Positions 36,310 to 48,921 are shown, counted from the stretch's first letter. The stretch is DNA of 64,000 bases from Vicinamibacterales bacterium (GCA_036496585.1 DASXLB010000024.1:98427-162426); one strand, 5' to 3'. The notes: a model not told the origin generated them from the sequence alone. Numbers and translations: made by a program.

Positions 36310-36597
36310 ATGGCAAAGGACCTCGCTGGCGAAGCGCTCGGCCTCGTGGAAACGCGCGGCCTCGTCGGCATGATCGAGGCGGCAGACGCGATGGTCAAGA
36401 CGGCGAACGTCGTGTTCGTCGGCTGGCAGAAGGTCGACGCGGGTCTCGTCACGGCGATCGTCCGCGGCGATGTCGCCTCGGTGAAGGCCGCCACGGATGC
36501 GGGAGCTTCGGCCGCGCGCCGGGTCGGGGAGCTCGTCGGCGTGCACGTGATTCCGCGCCCAGCAGACGGCCTCGACAAAATCTTCCCGATCGGCTGA
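36310..36597 (+). CDS. Bacterial microcompartment hexameric shell protein (BMC-H)
   Basis: Protein of 95 residues, the usual size for a single BMC domain (PduA/EutM/CcmK family). The sequence [20 protein letters not shown] and [20 protein letters not shown], followed by [17 protein letters not shown], is diagnostic. The hexamer pore loop is K41-V-D-A-G45, where KIGSG or KIGGG is typical, so an aspartate would line the pore. No second shell gene, no BMC-P vertex protein and no signature aldehyde dehydrogenase are in the window, so this is either a satellite locus or a shell protein with a reduced structure. The adjacent aldolase-like gene is the only nearby candidate cargo. Confidence 0.95.
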   Translation: MAKDLAGEALGLVETRGLVGMIEAADAMVKTANVVFVGWQKVDAGLVTAIVRGDVASVKAATDAGASAARRVGELVGVHVIPRPADGLDKIFPIG

Positions 36598-36634
36598 TTG
36601 ATCGCTGCGCTTGCAGCTCTGCAGGCGCGCGGTG

Positions 36635-37135
36635 CTACGCGCGCGCGCGGCGGGCGGCAGACGGCGGCCGTTTGCGCGATTTCTTCCGCGGCCGTGCCGC
36701 CCGCGGGGTCAGCTCGCGCAGGTTCTCCACGTCAGTGAGCATCAGCATCGGCTGCTGCGGGTCGCGCAACAGGTTGAACAGCGTGCCCTCGGACGTCCGT
36801 CCGAAGATGTCGACGCCGTCGGTGTAGAGCGTCAGCACCCCGCCGCCGCCGACGGTCTCGAACAGCCTGACGCGGAACTGGTCGCGCAGCGTTGTCAGCA
36901 GGCGGCGCAGGTCGGCGACCGATTTCCCCTGGCGCCGCAGATCGGCAAGCACCAGCAGCTCGAGTAGATCCACAGGCGTGTAGCGTCGCTCGGTGTATCC
37001 GCCGCGAGGCGTCCGCCGTGACGCGACGTGTGAGATGAACAGGCGTCGCGCGTCCCACCACTGCAGTTGCCGCGCGGTGAGTCCCGTCATCGCCGCGACC
37101 TCACGCGCGCTGTACGAGTTTTTGAGCTCCGTCAT
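36635..37135 (-). CDS. MerR family transcriptional regulator
   Basis: Protein of 166 residues with the N-terminal winged helix: YSAREVAAMTGLTARQLQWW and the wing RTPRGGYTERRYTPVDLLEL, as in MerR-like DNA-binding domains. The remainder is KSVADLRRLLTTLRDQFRVR, then a segment LYTDGVDIFGRTSEGTLFNL that is not a metal-binding loop. A basic tail (RPRKKSRKRPPSAARRARA) ends the protein. The effector is unknown. It lies convergent to the shell protein gene and 30 bases downstream of the pterin dehydratase gene; similar short MerR proteins have been found near many loci, so no target can be named. Confidence 0.82.
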   Translation of the reverse strand: MTELKNSYSAREVAAMTGLTARQLQWWDARRLFISHVASRRTPRGGYTERRYTPVDLLELLVLADLRRQGKSVADLRRLLTTLRDQFRVRLFETVGGGGVLTLYTDGVDIFGRTSEGTLFNLLRDPQQPMLMLTDVENLRELTPRAARPRKKSRKRPPSAARRARA

Positions 37136-37165
37136 CGTCTCGTCCGTCGGGCCCGGATCCCTGGC

Positions 37166-37447
37166 CTACAGCAGCGCGTCGACCTTCCGCGCGCCCTCGA
37201 AGTCCTTTTCGGTGAGTCCGCCCTCGGAGTGTGTGCTGAAGGTCAGGGTCACGCGCTTGTAATTGATCAGGATGTCGGGATGGTGGTCGGCGGCCTCGGC
37301 GTCGAACGCCAGACGGGTGACGAACGCGATGGCGTCGGGGAAGCCGCCGAGGGTGAACTGCCTGCGGATGGCGTTGCCCTCGAGGGTCCACTCCGCGAGC
37401 CCCGGGAGCCGTTCCTGGATCTCCGTATCTGTCAGCCGCTTAGCCAT
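37166..37447 (-). CDS. phhB: 4a-hydroxytetrahydrobiopterin dehydratase
   Basis: Pterin carbinolamine dehydratase of 93 residues. It has the family core LAEWTLEGNAIRRQFTLGGF and the active-site pattern ADHHPDILINYKRVTLTFST, with the two consecutive histidines used in catalysis. The enzyme recycles pterin cofactor after phenylalanine hydroxylase; when no hydroxylase is near, these proteins may support molybdopterin or other pterin metabolism. No hydroxylase gene is in this window. The start at 37445-37447 gives the usual length. The region upstream to 37617 holds the TetR operator region. Confidence 0.9.
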   Translation of the reverse strand: MAKRLTDTEIQERLPGLAEWTLEGNAIRRQFTLGGFPDAIAFVTRLAFDAEAADHHPDILINYKRVTLTFSTHSEGGLTEKDFEGARKVDALL

Positions 37448-37560
37448 AGGGGGAGCATACGGGCCCTCAGGCCACCTTGCCCCAAAAAAAGCTCGACGCG
37501 CCCCGTTTCCGCGTCGGGAACCGACGCGAGGGATCGAACGTCTAAACATCGTTAGAATAG

Positions 37561-37573
37561 TGAACACTGTTCA
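37561..37573. promoter_or_regulatory. Perfect 13-base palindrome, likely TetR operator
   Basis: TGAACACTGTTCA is a perfect inverted repeat about 45 bases before the TTG start of the TetR gene. TAGAAT at 37582-37587 follows it and is a plausible -10 box, so a repressor bound here would cover the region where the -35 box would be. This is consistent with autoregulation of the TetR-efflux operon. Confidence 0.55.
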
Positions 37574-37617
37574 ATTCGTGATAGAATCAAGACCATAACT
37601 GCAAGGAAAACAAGCAC

Positions 37618-38316
37618 TTGGGCGTTAAAGAACGGCAGGAACGTGAGCGTGAGGCTGTTTCCCGGTCGATCCTGGATGCGGCGCGTGAGCTCTTCGTGAC
37701 GCACGGCTACCAGGAGGTCTCGATCCGGAAGATCGCCGATCGCATCGAATACAGCCCGGCCGCGATCTACAGCTACTTTCCGAGCAAGGACGACATCTTC
37801 TTCGCGCTCGCCGAGGAGGGGTTTCGACTCCTTTTCTCGTACGCGCACGACGTCAATACCACCGCCGCGGACGATCCTGCCGACACGCTTCGCCAGATGT
37901 TCTGGCGCTACTACCAGTTCAGCAAGGATCATCCCGAGTACTTCGCGCTGATGTTCCTCGACCGGAGCGTCCCGAAGATCCGCGACAACTGGGAGCGGTT
38001 CGGCTTCATCGGCCAGTTGAAGGACGACACACGCGCCCGTATCGGACAGGCGATGGCGGCGGGGGCCGTTCCGGACGGCACCAGCGCGCACGCCGTGTTC
38101 CGGCTGCTTCTGACCGCGGCGCACGGCGTCGCCGCGCTGCGGCTCTGCGATCGGCTTGCGCCCGGCGAGGATGCCGACGCGCTGGCCCGCGCCACGATCG
38201 ACGCCGTGATCATCGGGCTGAAAGGTGGCGCCGGCCGCTCCTTGCCCGATCCGCCTTCGACCCTCTGCAACGACCCTCTTCCTTCTGTCAGCGAGGATTC
38301 GCGTCATGAATCGTAA
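37618..38316 (+). CDS. TetR/AcrR family transcriptional regulator
   Basis: Protein of 232 residues. The N-terminal helix-turn-helix is SILDAARELFVTHGYQEVSI followed by RKIADRIEYSPAAIYSYFPS, the standard TetR signature. The ligand domain (about residues 75-200) includes FWRYYQFSKDHPEYFALMFL. Translation is taken from a TTG at 37618, with AAGGA about a dozen bases upstream; no ATG precedes the DNA-binding domain. The 3' end overlaps the membrane fusion gene by 11 bases, so it heads the efflux operon. It most likely represses the operon through the palindrome at 37561. Confidence 0.88.
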   Translation: MGVKERQEREREAVSRSILDAARELFVTHGYQEVSIRKIADRIEYSPAAIYSYFPSKDDIFFALAEEGFRLLFSYAHDVNTTAADDPADTLRQMFWRYYQFSKDHPEYFALMFLDRSVPKIRDNWERFGFIGQLKDDTRARIGQAMAAGAVPDGTSAHAVFRLLLTAAHGVAALRLCDRLAPGEDADALARATIDAVIIGLKGGAGRSLPDPPSTLCNDPLPSVSEDSRHES

Positions 38317-39508
38317 GCTTCGTGTGTCCCTTCTCAGCGGCGTCGGACTCGCCGCACTGCTCTCGGCCGCCTGCAGCGGCGAGCGCACCAGCGCCGCCGC
38401 GCCGAAAGAACCGGCGCCGGTGGCGGTTCGTGTCTCCGCCGTACGGACGCAGCCGATCGATCGCTTCCTGCGCGTCACCGGATCGATCTCGGCAGACGAA
38501 CGAGCGGACGTCGCCGCCGAGCTCAGCGGCCGTGTCGTCGGCACGCCGGTCGAGCGCGGCACGCACGTCAAGGCCGGCGCCGAACTGATCCGGCTGTCGG
38601 CGACGGAAGCCGACGCGTCGTTGCGCGAGGCGGAGGCCAACGCCGGGCAGCTCGAGGCGCGCCTCGGGCTCGTCCCCGGCGAGCCGTTCGATTCGGCGCG
38701 CGTCCCCGACGTGCTCACCGCCAGGGCGTCGCTCGACTGGGCCGAGGCCGACTTCGGCCGCATCAAGGCGCTGCTCGATCAGAAGGTCGTCTCGCAGTCC
38801 GAGTTCGACCAGAAGCTCACGGCGGTCAATTCGGCAAGGCAGCAGTACCAGCTGGCGCAGAACGTGGCGCAACAGTCGTACCGGAGCCTGCAGGCGGCGC
38901 GCGCCCGCGTCGAGCTGGCGCGCAAGACATCGGCCGACACCGTGGTCCGCGCGCCCTTCGACGGGATCATCGCGGAGCGCCTGGTCAGCACGGGCGACTA
39001 CGTGCAGAAGGCGACCAAGGTCGCGACGATCGTCCGCATCGATCCGGTACGCGTCCAGTTGACGGTGCCGGAACAGTACCTGTCGCAGATCGTGACGGGG
39101 CAGGCAGTGCGGTTGACGGTGGATGCGTATCCCAACGAGGTTTTCACCGCCAAGGTGCGCTTCGTGTCGCCGGCTCTCAAGTCAGACCAGCGGGCGCTGA
39201 CCGTCGAGGCGATTGCGGCCAACGCCGACGGACGCCTGAAGCCGGGCCTGTTCGCGACGGCGCTCCTGCAGCAGCCGTCGCCCGTGCCGGCGCTGCTCGT
39301 GCCCGTGTCGGCGGTTGAAACGGTGGCCGGCACGAGCCGGGTCTACGTCGTCGCCGCGCACAACAAGGTCGAAGAGCGCATCGTGACGATCGGCGAGAAG
39401 GTCGGTGACTCGATCGAGTTGTCGACCGGCGTCAAAGCGGGCGAGCAGGTGGCCGCCAACCCGCGCGGCAAGCTCGCCGACGGCGTGCGCGTCCAGGTGG
39501 AAGGGTAA
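38306..39508 (+). CDS. RND efflux membrane fusion (periplasmic adaptor) lipoprotein
   Basis: Periplasmic adaptor of 400 residues. The N-terminus is a lipoprotein signal with lipobox LLSAACSG, so the mature cysteine is C23 or close. The lipoyl and hairpin domains follow: ISADERADVAAELSGRVVGT, a coiled-coil hairpin with ASLDWAEADFGRIKALLDQK and ARARVELARKTSADTVVRAP, then the second lipoyl half FDGIIAERLVSTGDYVQKAT. Beta-barrel and membrane-proximal parts include KPGLFATALLQQPSPVPALL and VPVSAVETVAGTSRVYVV. It links the RND permease, encoded six bases later, to the outer membrane channel domain encoded in the same frame as the permease. Confidence 0.92.
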   Translation: MNRKLRVSLLSGVGLAALLSAACSGERTSAAAPKEPAPVAVRVSAVRTQPIDRFLRVTGSISADERADVAAELSGRVVGTPVERGTHVKAGAELIRLSATEADASLREAEANAGQLEARLGLVPGEPFDSARVPDVLTARASLDWAEADFGRIKALLDQKVVSQSEFDQKLTAVNSARQQYQLAQNVAQQSYRSLQAARARVELARKTSADTVVRAPFDGIIAERLVSTGDYVQKATKVATIVRIDPVRVQLTVPEQYLSQIVTGQAVRLTVDAYPNEVFTAKVRFVSPALKSDQRALTVEAIAANADGRLKPGLFATALLQQPSPVPALLVPVSAVETVAGTSRVYVVAAHNKVEERIVTIGEKVGDSIELSTGVKAGEQVAANPRGKLADGVRVQVEG

Positions 39509-39514
39509 GCCGTC

Positions 39515-44278
<4,764 letters not shown>

Positions 44279-44300
44279 CTGCTGGCTTGCGACGTGGAGG

Positions 44301-44744
44301 CAGACCTGAAGGTCTGCGCTACGTCGCAGATAGGCAGACACAGCTGGCGCAGCCCTCGTAGCGCAGGCCTTCAGGCCTGCCTCGTGCGCGGGCCTTCAAG
44401 CCTGCCTCGCGCGCGGCCGGTGGGGGTGAAGCAGACCTGAAGGTCTGCGCTACGTCGCAGATAGGCAGACACAGCTGGCGCAGCCCTCGTAGCGCAGGCA
44501 CTTCAGGCCTGCCTCGTACGCGGGCCTTCAAGCCTGCCTCGCGCGCGGCCGGCGGGGTGAAGCAGACCTGAAGGTCTGCGCTACGTCGCACATAGGCAGA
44601 CACAGCTGACGCAGCCCTCGTCGCGCAGGCCTTCAGGCCTGCCTCGCGCGCGGCCGGGGGGTGAAGCAGACCTGAAAGTCTGCGCTACGTCGCAAATAGA
44701 TAGAAACCTCTGGCGCCCCTCGTAGCGCAGGCCTTCAGGCCTGC
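44301..44744. repeat. Tandem array of about 131-base units with nested palindromes
   Basis: Four copies of a unit that begins CAGACCTGAAGGTCTG (44301, 44432, 44563 and a variant at 44667), so the spacing is 131, 131 and 104 bases. Each unit also holds CGCTACGTCGCA, AGGCAGACACAGCTGGCGC and a second palindrome GCAGGCCTTCAGGCCTGC at 44363, 44494 (one insertion), 44625 and 44727. Both palindromes can form stem-loops. The array fills the gap between the efflux gene and the convergent ThiO gene. It is not a CRISPR: the spacer-like segments are themselves nearly identical between units. A REP-like or BIME-like element is most likely. Confidence 0.9.
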
Positions 44745-44764
44745 CTCATGGCGCGGCCTGCGGC

Positions 44765-45853
44765 TTACACAAATCGCGTGATGCTGAAGTGACCCAGCGC
44801 CGGATCGCGGCGGCCGTCGGCGATCAAATCGGCCATCAGCGTCGCGGTGATCGGCGAGAGCAGGATGCCGTTGCGATAGTGGCCCGATGCGTGGAAGACG
44901 CCGGGCTCGGATGCATCGTCGCCGAGCACCGGCAACTCGTCGGGCGTCGCCGGACGCAGCCCGACGCGGACACTCTCGACACCATCGCGCGCCAGCGTCG
45001 GTAGTAGCGCGCAGGCGGCATCGAGCAGCCCTGCTCGACCCGATTCGGTCGGCTGTTCGTCGAAGCCCGCCTCCTCCACCGTCGCGCCGATCATCAGACC
45101 GGGCCCGTGCTCGCGCGGGACGATGTAGCAATCAGGGCCCCAGAGAATCGCAGGCGATCTGACGGATCGCTGGGTCGTCTCGAGCAAGCCGTGATGGAGC
45201 AGCAGCTGCCCGCGCACGGGCCTGAGCGGTGGCGTGCGCACACCGCGGATCCGGTTCAGCCACGCACCTGCAGTCAGGACGACGGCGTCGCTCGAGAGCG
45301 CGTCGCGTCCGGGTCCAAGGTCGATCGTGAAGCGCTGTCCCCGCCGTTCAATCCGCTCGACGCGCGCCGCGACGAACGTCGAGCCGTGACGCGCCGCCGA
45401 ACCGGCGAGGGCCTCCACGAGCTGCCGCGCGTCGACATAGCCGTGCCGGTCGTCGCGGAGCGCGCCCGCCGTCGGCGCGAGATCCGGTACCAGACGTGCG
45501 ACGCCGGCCGCCGGCATCCACTCCCCGTGACCGCTGCGCATCGCCTCGGCGCGCTCTTCGGTCAACGCGATCTCGAGCGTCGGAATCCGGCGATACTCGA
45601 TGGCGGCTCCCTCCGCCCGCAGGCCGCCGATCCACTCGTCGTAGAGATCGAGACTGCGCACGCATAGATCGAGCATCGGTCCGCCGGCGTGCGCTTCCAC
45701 ATACGGCGCGAGCATCCCGGCCGACGCCTGCGTCGCGCCGCCGCCGGCGGGTCGCGGATCGACGAGCGTGCACGCCACACCGCGCGCCGACAGCTCGCGC
45801 GCGATCGCGCAGCCGATAATCCCCGCTCCTGCGACAACGACCGACCGATTCAC
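44765..45853 (-). CDS. thiO: Glycine oxidase ThiO (FAD-dependent, DadA family)
   Basis: Flavoprotein of 362 residues. The FAD-binding motif is VVVAGAGIIGCAIARELSAR (G8 onward), followed by GGGATQASAGMLAPYVEA and a substrate domain. The C-terminal signature GHYRNGILLSPITATLMADL and VRVGLRPATPDELPVLG is typical of ThiO, which oxidises glycine to iminoacetate for the thiazole of thiamine. Other DadA-family enzymes share the fold. The next gene upstream on the same strand resembles YjbQ, which has thiamine phosphate synthase activity, so a thiamine role is plausible. It ends just beside the tandem repeat array. Confidence 0.87.
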   Translation of the reverse strand: MNRSVVVAGAGIIGCAIARELSARGVACTLVDPRPAGGGATQASAGMLAPYVEAHAGGPMLDLCVRSLDLYDEWIGGLRAEGAAIEYRRIPTLEIALTEERAEAMRSGHGEWMPAAGVARLVPDLAPTAGALRDDRHGYVDARQLVEALAGSAARHGSTFVAARVERIERRGQRFTIDLGPGRDALSSDAVVLTAGAWLNRIRGVRTPPLRPVRGQLLLHHGLLETTQRSVRSPAILWGPDCYIVPREHGPGLMIGATVEEAGFDEQPTESGRAGLLDAACALLPTLARDGVESVRVGLRPATPDELPVLGDDASEPGVFHASGHYRNGILLSPITATLMADLIADGRRDPALGHFSITRFV

Positions 45854-45935
45854 GACCTACACGCTCACTCGGGGACACCGATGAAGAACATTCACAAGGG
45901 AGCAGGAGACCTGACTCCCTCTGGGGACTTTCCGA

Positions 45936-47000
45936 CTAGTCGAAGCGGGTGATCGTCGCCTCGAGCTGGCGCACGCCGTCACTCGCGCGGTGCCACTGCA
46001 CGAGGATGGGGCTCTGGTAGCGGCCGTCGGCGATCACGCCGTGGCCGTCGCTCTCGCGGACGCGAAGGTTGACGGTGCGCTTCATCCGCAGGAAGCGCCC
46101 CGCCGGAACGGCGATCGCCCGTGCGAAGAGACGCTCGAGCAGCGACTCGCGCAGCCCGGTGGCGTCGAGCACCCGGTTGAGCGCGCGCACCATGTCGTAC
46201 TTGGCGTAGTCGAGCGCTTTCGCCGGAATCGCCCGCGGGTGCGCCCACATGTGGCGCCCCTTCTCCGCGGCGAAACGGAGCGGGTTGCGCAGCACGTGCG
46301 CCAGATCGTGGCGCATCAGCAGCGTCTCGTATTCGTTGACCGTCAGGCCGGCCTGCCGTTCGCCGCCGGCGAGGTCGAGGCGGACCCGCCCGCTCGTCAC
46401 CCCGTACATCTTCACGAGCTCGACGATCTGCTCGTAGATCCCGAGCTTTGGATCCTTCAGGTTCACCGAATCGACCGGGTGATTCGACACCGGCACAGCG
46501 ATGCGGACTTTGGCGACTTCGGCTTCGCGCGTGAAGCCGACGATGCTGGTGAGCCGGCGGCGGGGACGGCCGTCGGTGACTCCGTCCAGGTCCACGAAGC
46601 ACACCGGTTCCATCGGCCGATTCACGTAGCTCACGCAGGTGCTGAGGCCGGCCGCCATGAAGGCGAGGTGCGAATCCGCGTTCCTCGGCTCGATCGCGCG
46701 TTCCTCGGTGGTCAGGTCCTTGCGGCGATCGAGCTGATCGTGCTCGTATCCGGCGCCTTCCGGGAACATCGCCCTGAACACTTCGACGTACGGGGCAACG
46801 GTGTCCTTGCCGCGCGTCAACCTTGCCGCGAGGCTCTGTTCGAGATAGCCGGCGGTGGTGTGGAAGGAGTGATAGAGGTGCCGTGGGTATGTGTCGAGCA
46901 GGTCGCCATGCGTCGCCCGCAGCCGTTCGCGAACGTCGATGATGTCGAACCGGGCCCGCGGCGTGAGCTCGAGGGTGACCTCGACCGGGGTAGCTGGCAT
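45936..47000 (-). CDS. YjbQ/UPF0047-like protein with C-terminal extension
   Basis: Protein of 354 residues. The first half resembles the YjbQ fold: TLELTPRARFDIIDVRERLR, YHSFHTTAGYLEQSLAARLT with the HTTA motif, then a second conserved site in EPRNADSHLAFMAAGLSTCV and EPVCFVDLDGV. In ordinary YjbQ proteins (about 140 residues) these correspond to the histidine-rich catalytic pocket. Insertions and a further 160 residues (with LIVQ-like strands such as VAKVRIAVPVSNHPVDSVNL and DYAKYDMVRALNRVLDATG) make this protein much longer. I do not recognise the extension. Its neighbour ThiO makes a thiamine-related role possible. Confidence 0.55.
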   Translation of the reverse strand: MPATPVEVTLELTPRARFDIIDVRERLRATHGDLLDTYPRHLYHSFHTTAGYLEQSLAARLTRGKDTVAPYVEVFRAMFPEGAGYEHDQLDRRKDLTTEERAIEPRNADSHLAFMAAGLSTCVSYVNRPMEPVCFVDLDGVTDGRPRRRLTSIVGFTREAEVAKVRIAVPVSNHPVDSVNLKDPKLGIYEQIVELVKMYGVTSGRVRLDLAGGERQAGLTVNEYETLLMRHDLAHVLRNPLRFAAEKGRHMWAHPRAIPAKALDYAKYDMVRALNRVLDATGLRESLLERLFARAIAVPAGRFLRMKRTVNLRVRESDGHGVIADGRYQSPILVQWHRASDGVRQLEATITRFD

Positions 47001-47136
47001 TCGAATCTACGTGGCGGTAGTGTAACGCAGATTAACTCTATATTGCAAAGTTTGCCGTCCTCTAACCTGTTGAGGTCATACCAGTTCAGACGACAGTGGG
47101 GGGCGGGTTGGCCAGCCATTTGCTACGCCGGAGCTC

Positions 47137-48234
47137 ATGCTGGCGTCCCTCGGTGTCCCTATCGGCTGGATGGAGGTGATGAAACGCACCGGCAAGGAGG
47201 CCGTGGCGGACGACATCTTCGATCTGGCAGCTCAACAGGCCTATTACTTTTTCTTCGCGCTGTTCCCGGCCCTGCTCTTCGTCATCGCGATCGCCAGCTT
47301 CTTCCCCTTGCTGACCCTCGTCGACGAGGTCGTCACGATGCTGTCGCGTTTCGCGCCGCAGGCGGTGATCGACATCATCACTGCCGCCATGACGTCCCTG
47401 TCGAAGCAGAACAGCGGCGGCATTCTCACGCTCGGGTTCCTGGTGACGATCTGGTCGAGTTCGGGCGCGATGGTGTCGATCATCACGACGCTCAACACCT
47501 GTTACGACGTCACCGAATCGCGGCCGTGGTGGAAGACCCGCCTGACCGCGATCGGACTCACGATCGCCCTCGCGATGTTCATCCTGGTTTCGATGTTCCT
47601 GGTCATCGCGGGCCCCGCGCTGGCCGAGCATCTGGCGAACCGGATGCGTCTTGGACCGGCCTTCACATGGACGTGGTGGATCGTGCAGTGGCCGGTCGTG
47701 TTCCTGCTCGTGGCGACGGCGATCGCCAGCGTCTACTACTTCGCGCCCGACGTCGAACAGGACTGGGTGTGGATCACGCCCGGTTCGGTTGCCGCCACAG
47801 TCCTGTGGATCGCGGTCTCGACGGCGTTGAAGCTCTACTACAAGATGGTGCCGGATGCCAACGCCGCGTACGGCGCGATCGGCGGGATCATGGTGCTGAT
47901 GCTGTGGTTCTACGGCTCGGGACTGGCGCTGCTGCTCGGCGCGGAGATGAACGCCGAAATCGAGCACGCGTCGCCGTACGGCAAGGACCCCGGCGAGCGC
48001 GTGCCCGGCGAGAAGAAAGTGGTGGGGCCGCGCGCGCAGCGTCTCTACTCAGAAAAACGGGCGAAGGGAGAGATCCCCGTCCCGCCAATCCCGGACGGCA
48101 TGAACTGCGACCTCGATCACGCACCGCGCGCCGCCCGGCCCCGCCAAGCGCCGAGCGATCTGATCATCGGCACGATCGCGCTGGGGTCTGCCGTGCTCCT
48201 CGCTGCGAACAGACTGCGCAAGGGCCTGAGGTGA
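47137..48234 (+). CDS. YihY/BrkB family membrane protein
   Basis: Inner-membrane protein of 365 residues with six helices of the YihY family (formerly called ribonuclease BN by mistake). Hallmarks are DIFDLAAQQAYYFFFALFPA, a helix with GFLVTIWSSSGAMVSIITTL, NTCYDVTESRPWWKTRLTAI, and YKMVPDANAAYGAIGGIMVL ahead of the last helix. After about residue 270 there is a soluble tail of 95 residues with EIEHASPYGKDPGERVPGEK and a final hydrophobic segment (IIGTIALGSAVLLAANRLRK). Family function is not established. The downstream convergent gap carries an inverted repeat of GATCACCC units. Confidence 0.9.
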   Translation: MLASLGVPIGWMEVMKRTGKEAVADDIFDLAAQQAYYFFFALFPALLFVIAIASFFPLLTLVDEVVTMLSRFAPQAVIDIITAAMTSLSKQNSGGILTLGFLVTIWSSSGAMVSIITTLNTCYDVTESRPWWKTRLTAIGLTIALAMFILVSMFLVIAGPALAEHLANRMRLGPAFTWTWWIVQWPVVFLLVATAIASVYYFAPDVEQDWVWITPGSVAATVLWIAVSTALKLYYKMVPDANAAYGAIGGIMVLMLWFYGSGLALLLGAEMNAEIEHASPYGKDPGERVPGEKKVVGPRAQRLYSEKRAKGEIPVPPIPDGMNCDLDHAPRAARPRQAPSDLIIGTIALGSAVLLAANRLRKGLR

Positions 48235-48238
48235 ACCG

Positions 48239-48299
48239 GAGGATGGGGTGATCGATCTTCGAGATCATCCGATCACCCGATCACCCGATGATCATCACC
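48239..48299. repeat. Inverted array of GATCACCC-like units between convergent genes
   Basis: GGATGGGGTGATCGATC, then TTCGA, then GATCATCCGATCACCC repeated with GATGATCATC. Left units read GGTGATC and right units read GATCACC, so a hairpin is possible. The layout (tandem units on one arm, reverse complement on the other) is like the GTGGAAAT palindromes in this window, but with different sequence. It separates two convergent genes and may act as a bidirectional terminator or a mobile palindrome. It overlaps the last codons of the minus-strand gene by a few bases. Confidence 0.7.
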
Positions 48300-48921
48300 G
48301 GCAGACAATCGTCGGCGGCGGCTCCCACGAGCCGGGACGAAGCTTCCCCCCAAACCCCCAATAGACAGGCTCCGCCTTGACGCAGTTGGGCGGCACCGGC
48401 AGGTGCGCGGTGAACAGGCCCTGGTCCGTCGCGACCGTGGCCTTCACCGTGGCGGCGCTGCCGCGGCGCGGCCCCACAGCCCCCACTCCGTACGGCGCGA
48501 ACGGAACGTACACAGGCACGGCGACGGGATAGTAGATCGGCTGCGGCGCTGGATCGATGACGGCGGGCGTCGGCGCCGTGTCAGCAGACGCTGCGGCGGC
48601 ATCCGGCATGGACGGGTCGATTTCGAAGGTGGCGGGCTCGGACGCGGCGGGCTCGCGCGCGGCGGACGGCGGCGGCGTCTCCCGCCCGCTCTTGATCATC
48701 GCGAGGATCACCGTATCGCTGATACCTGTCTCTTTCAGGTGCTTCAGCGTGGCGGTGTCGATGGCGAAGACCGATCGATCGACTTCGATCAGCGCCAGCA
48801 GGACCGAGTCGCCGAGCCCCGCTTTGGAGAGCTCGATGACGTCGCGAACGGTGATCGCGTCGGCGCGACCCGCGGTCAGGGCAAGGGCGGCTATACAGGC
48901 GAACAGGGTGCGTTGAAACAC
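48295..48921 (-). CDS. Hypothetical exported protein
   Basis: Protein of 208 residues. It starts with a GTG at 48919-48921, with GGGAGG ten bases upstream on the minus strand, and opens with a signal peptide (TLFACIAALALTAGRADA). Residues 24-80 hold a helical module ITVRDVIELSKAGLGDSVLL and LKHLKETGISDTVILAMIKS that is repeated in many Acidobacteriota surface proteins, to my knowledge without an assigned role. A proline- and alanine-rich middle follows, with YYPVAVPVYVPFAPYGVGAV. The C-terminal 60 residues have LPVPPNCVKAEPVYWGFGG. No enzyme motif is seen. It faces a divergent exported gene. Confidence 0.7.
   Translation of the reverse strand: MFQRTLFACIAALALTAGRADAITVRDVIELSKAGLGDSVLLALIEVDRSVFAIDTATLKHLKETGISDTVILAMIKSGRETPPPSAAREPAASEPATFEIDPSMPDAAAASADTAPTPAVIDPAPQPIYYPVAVPVYVPFAPYGVGAVGPRRGSAATVKATVATDQGLFTAHLPVPPNCVKAEPVYWGFGGKLRPGSWEPPPTIVCR

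Noticed and set aside
33616-36546. Minus-strand open frame of about 975 codons across the DUF1501, repeat and aldolase region
   Set aside because: It even reads through the palindromic repeat as CGNVEMWKC-like residues, so it is not a protein; the plus-strand genes explain the region.
44319-44603. A 94-codon minus-strand frame inside the tandem repeat
   Set aside because: It is the repeat unit read twice (DLQVC- and REAGLKA-type sequence), a common artefact of this repeat class.
44301-44744. CRISPR array suspected from regular repeats
   Set aside because: Only four units, spacing 131, 131 and 104, and the sequence between palindromes is the same in each unit, so there are no unique spacers. 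No cas genes.
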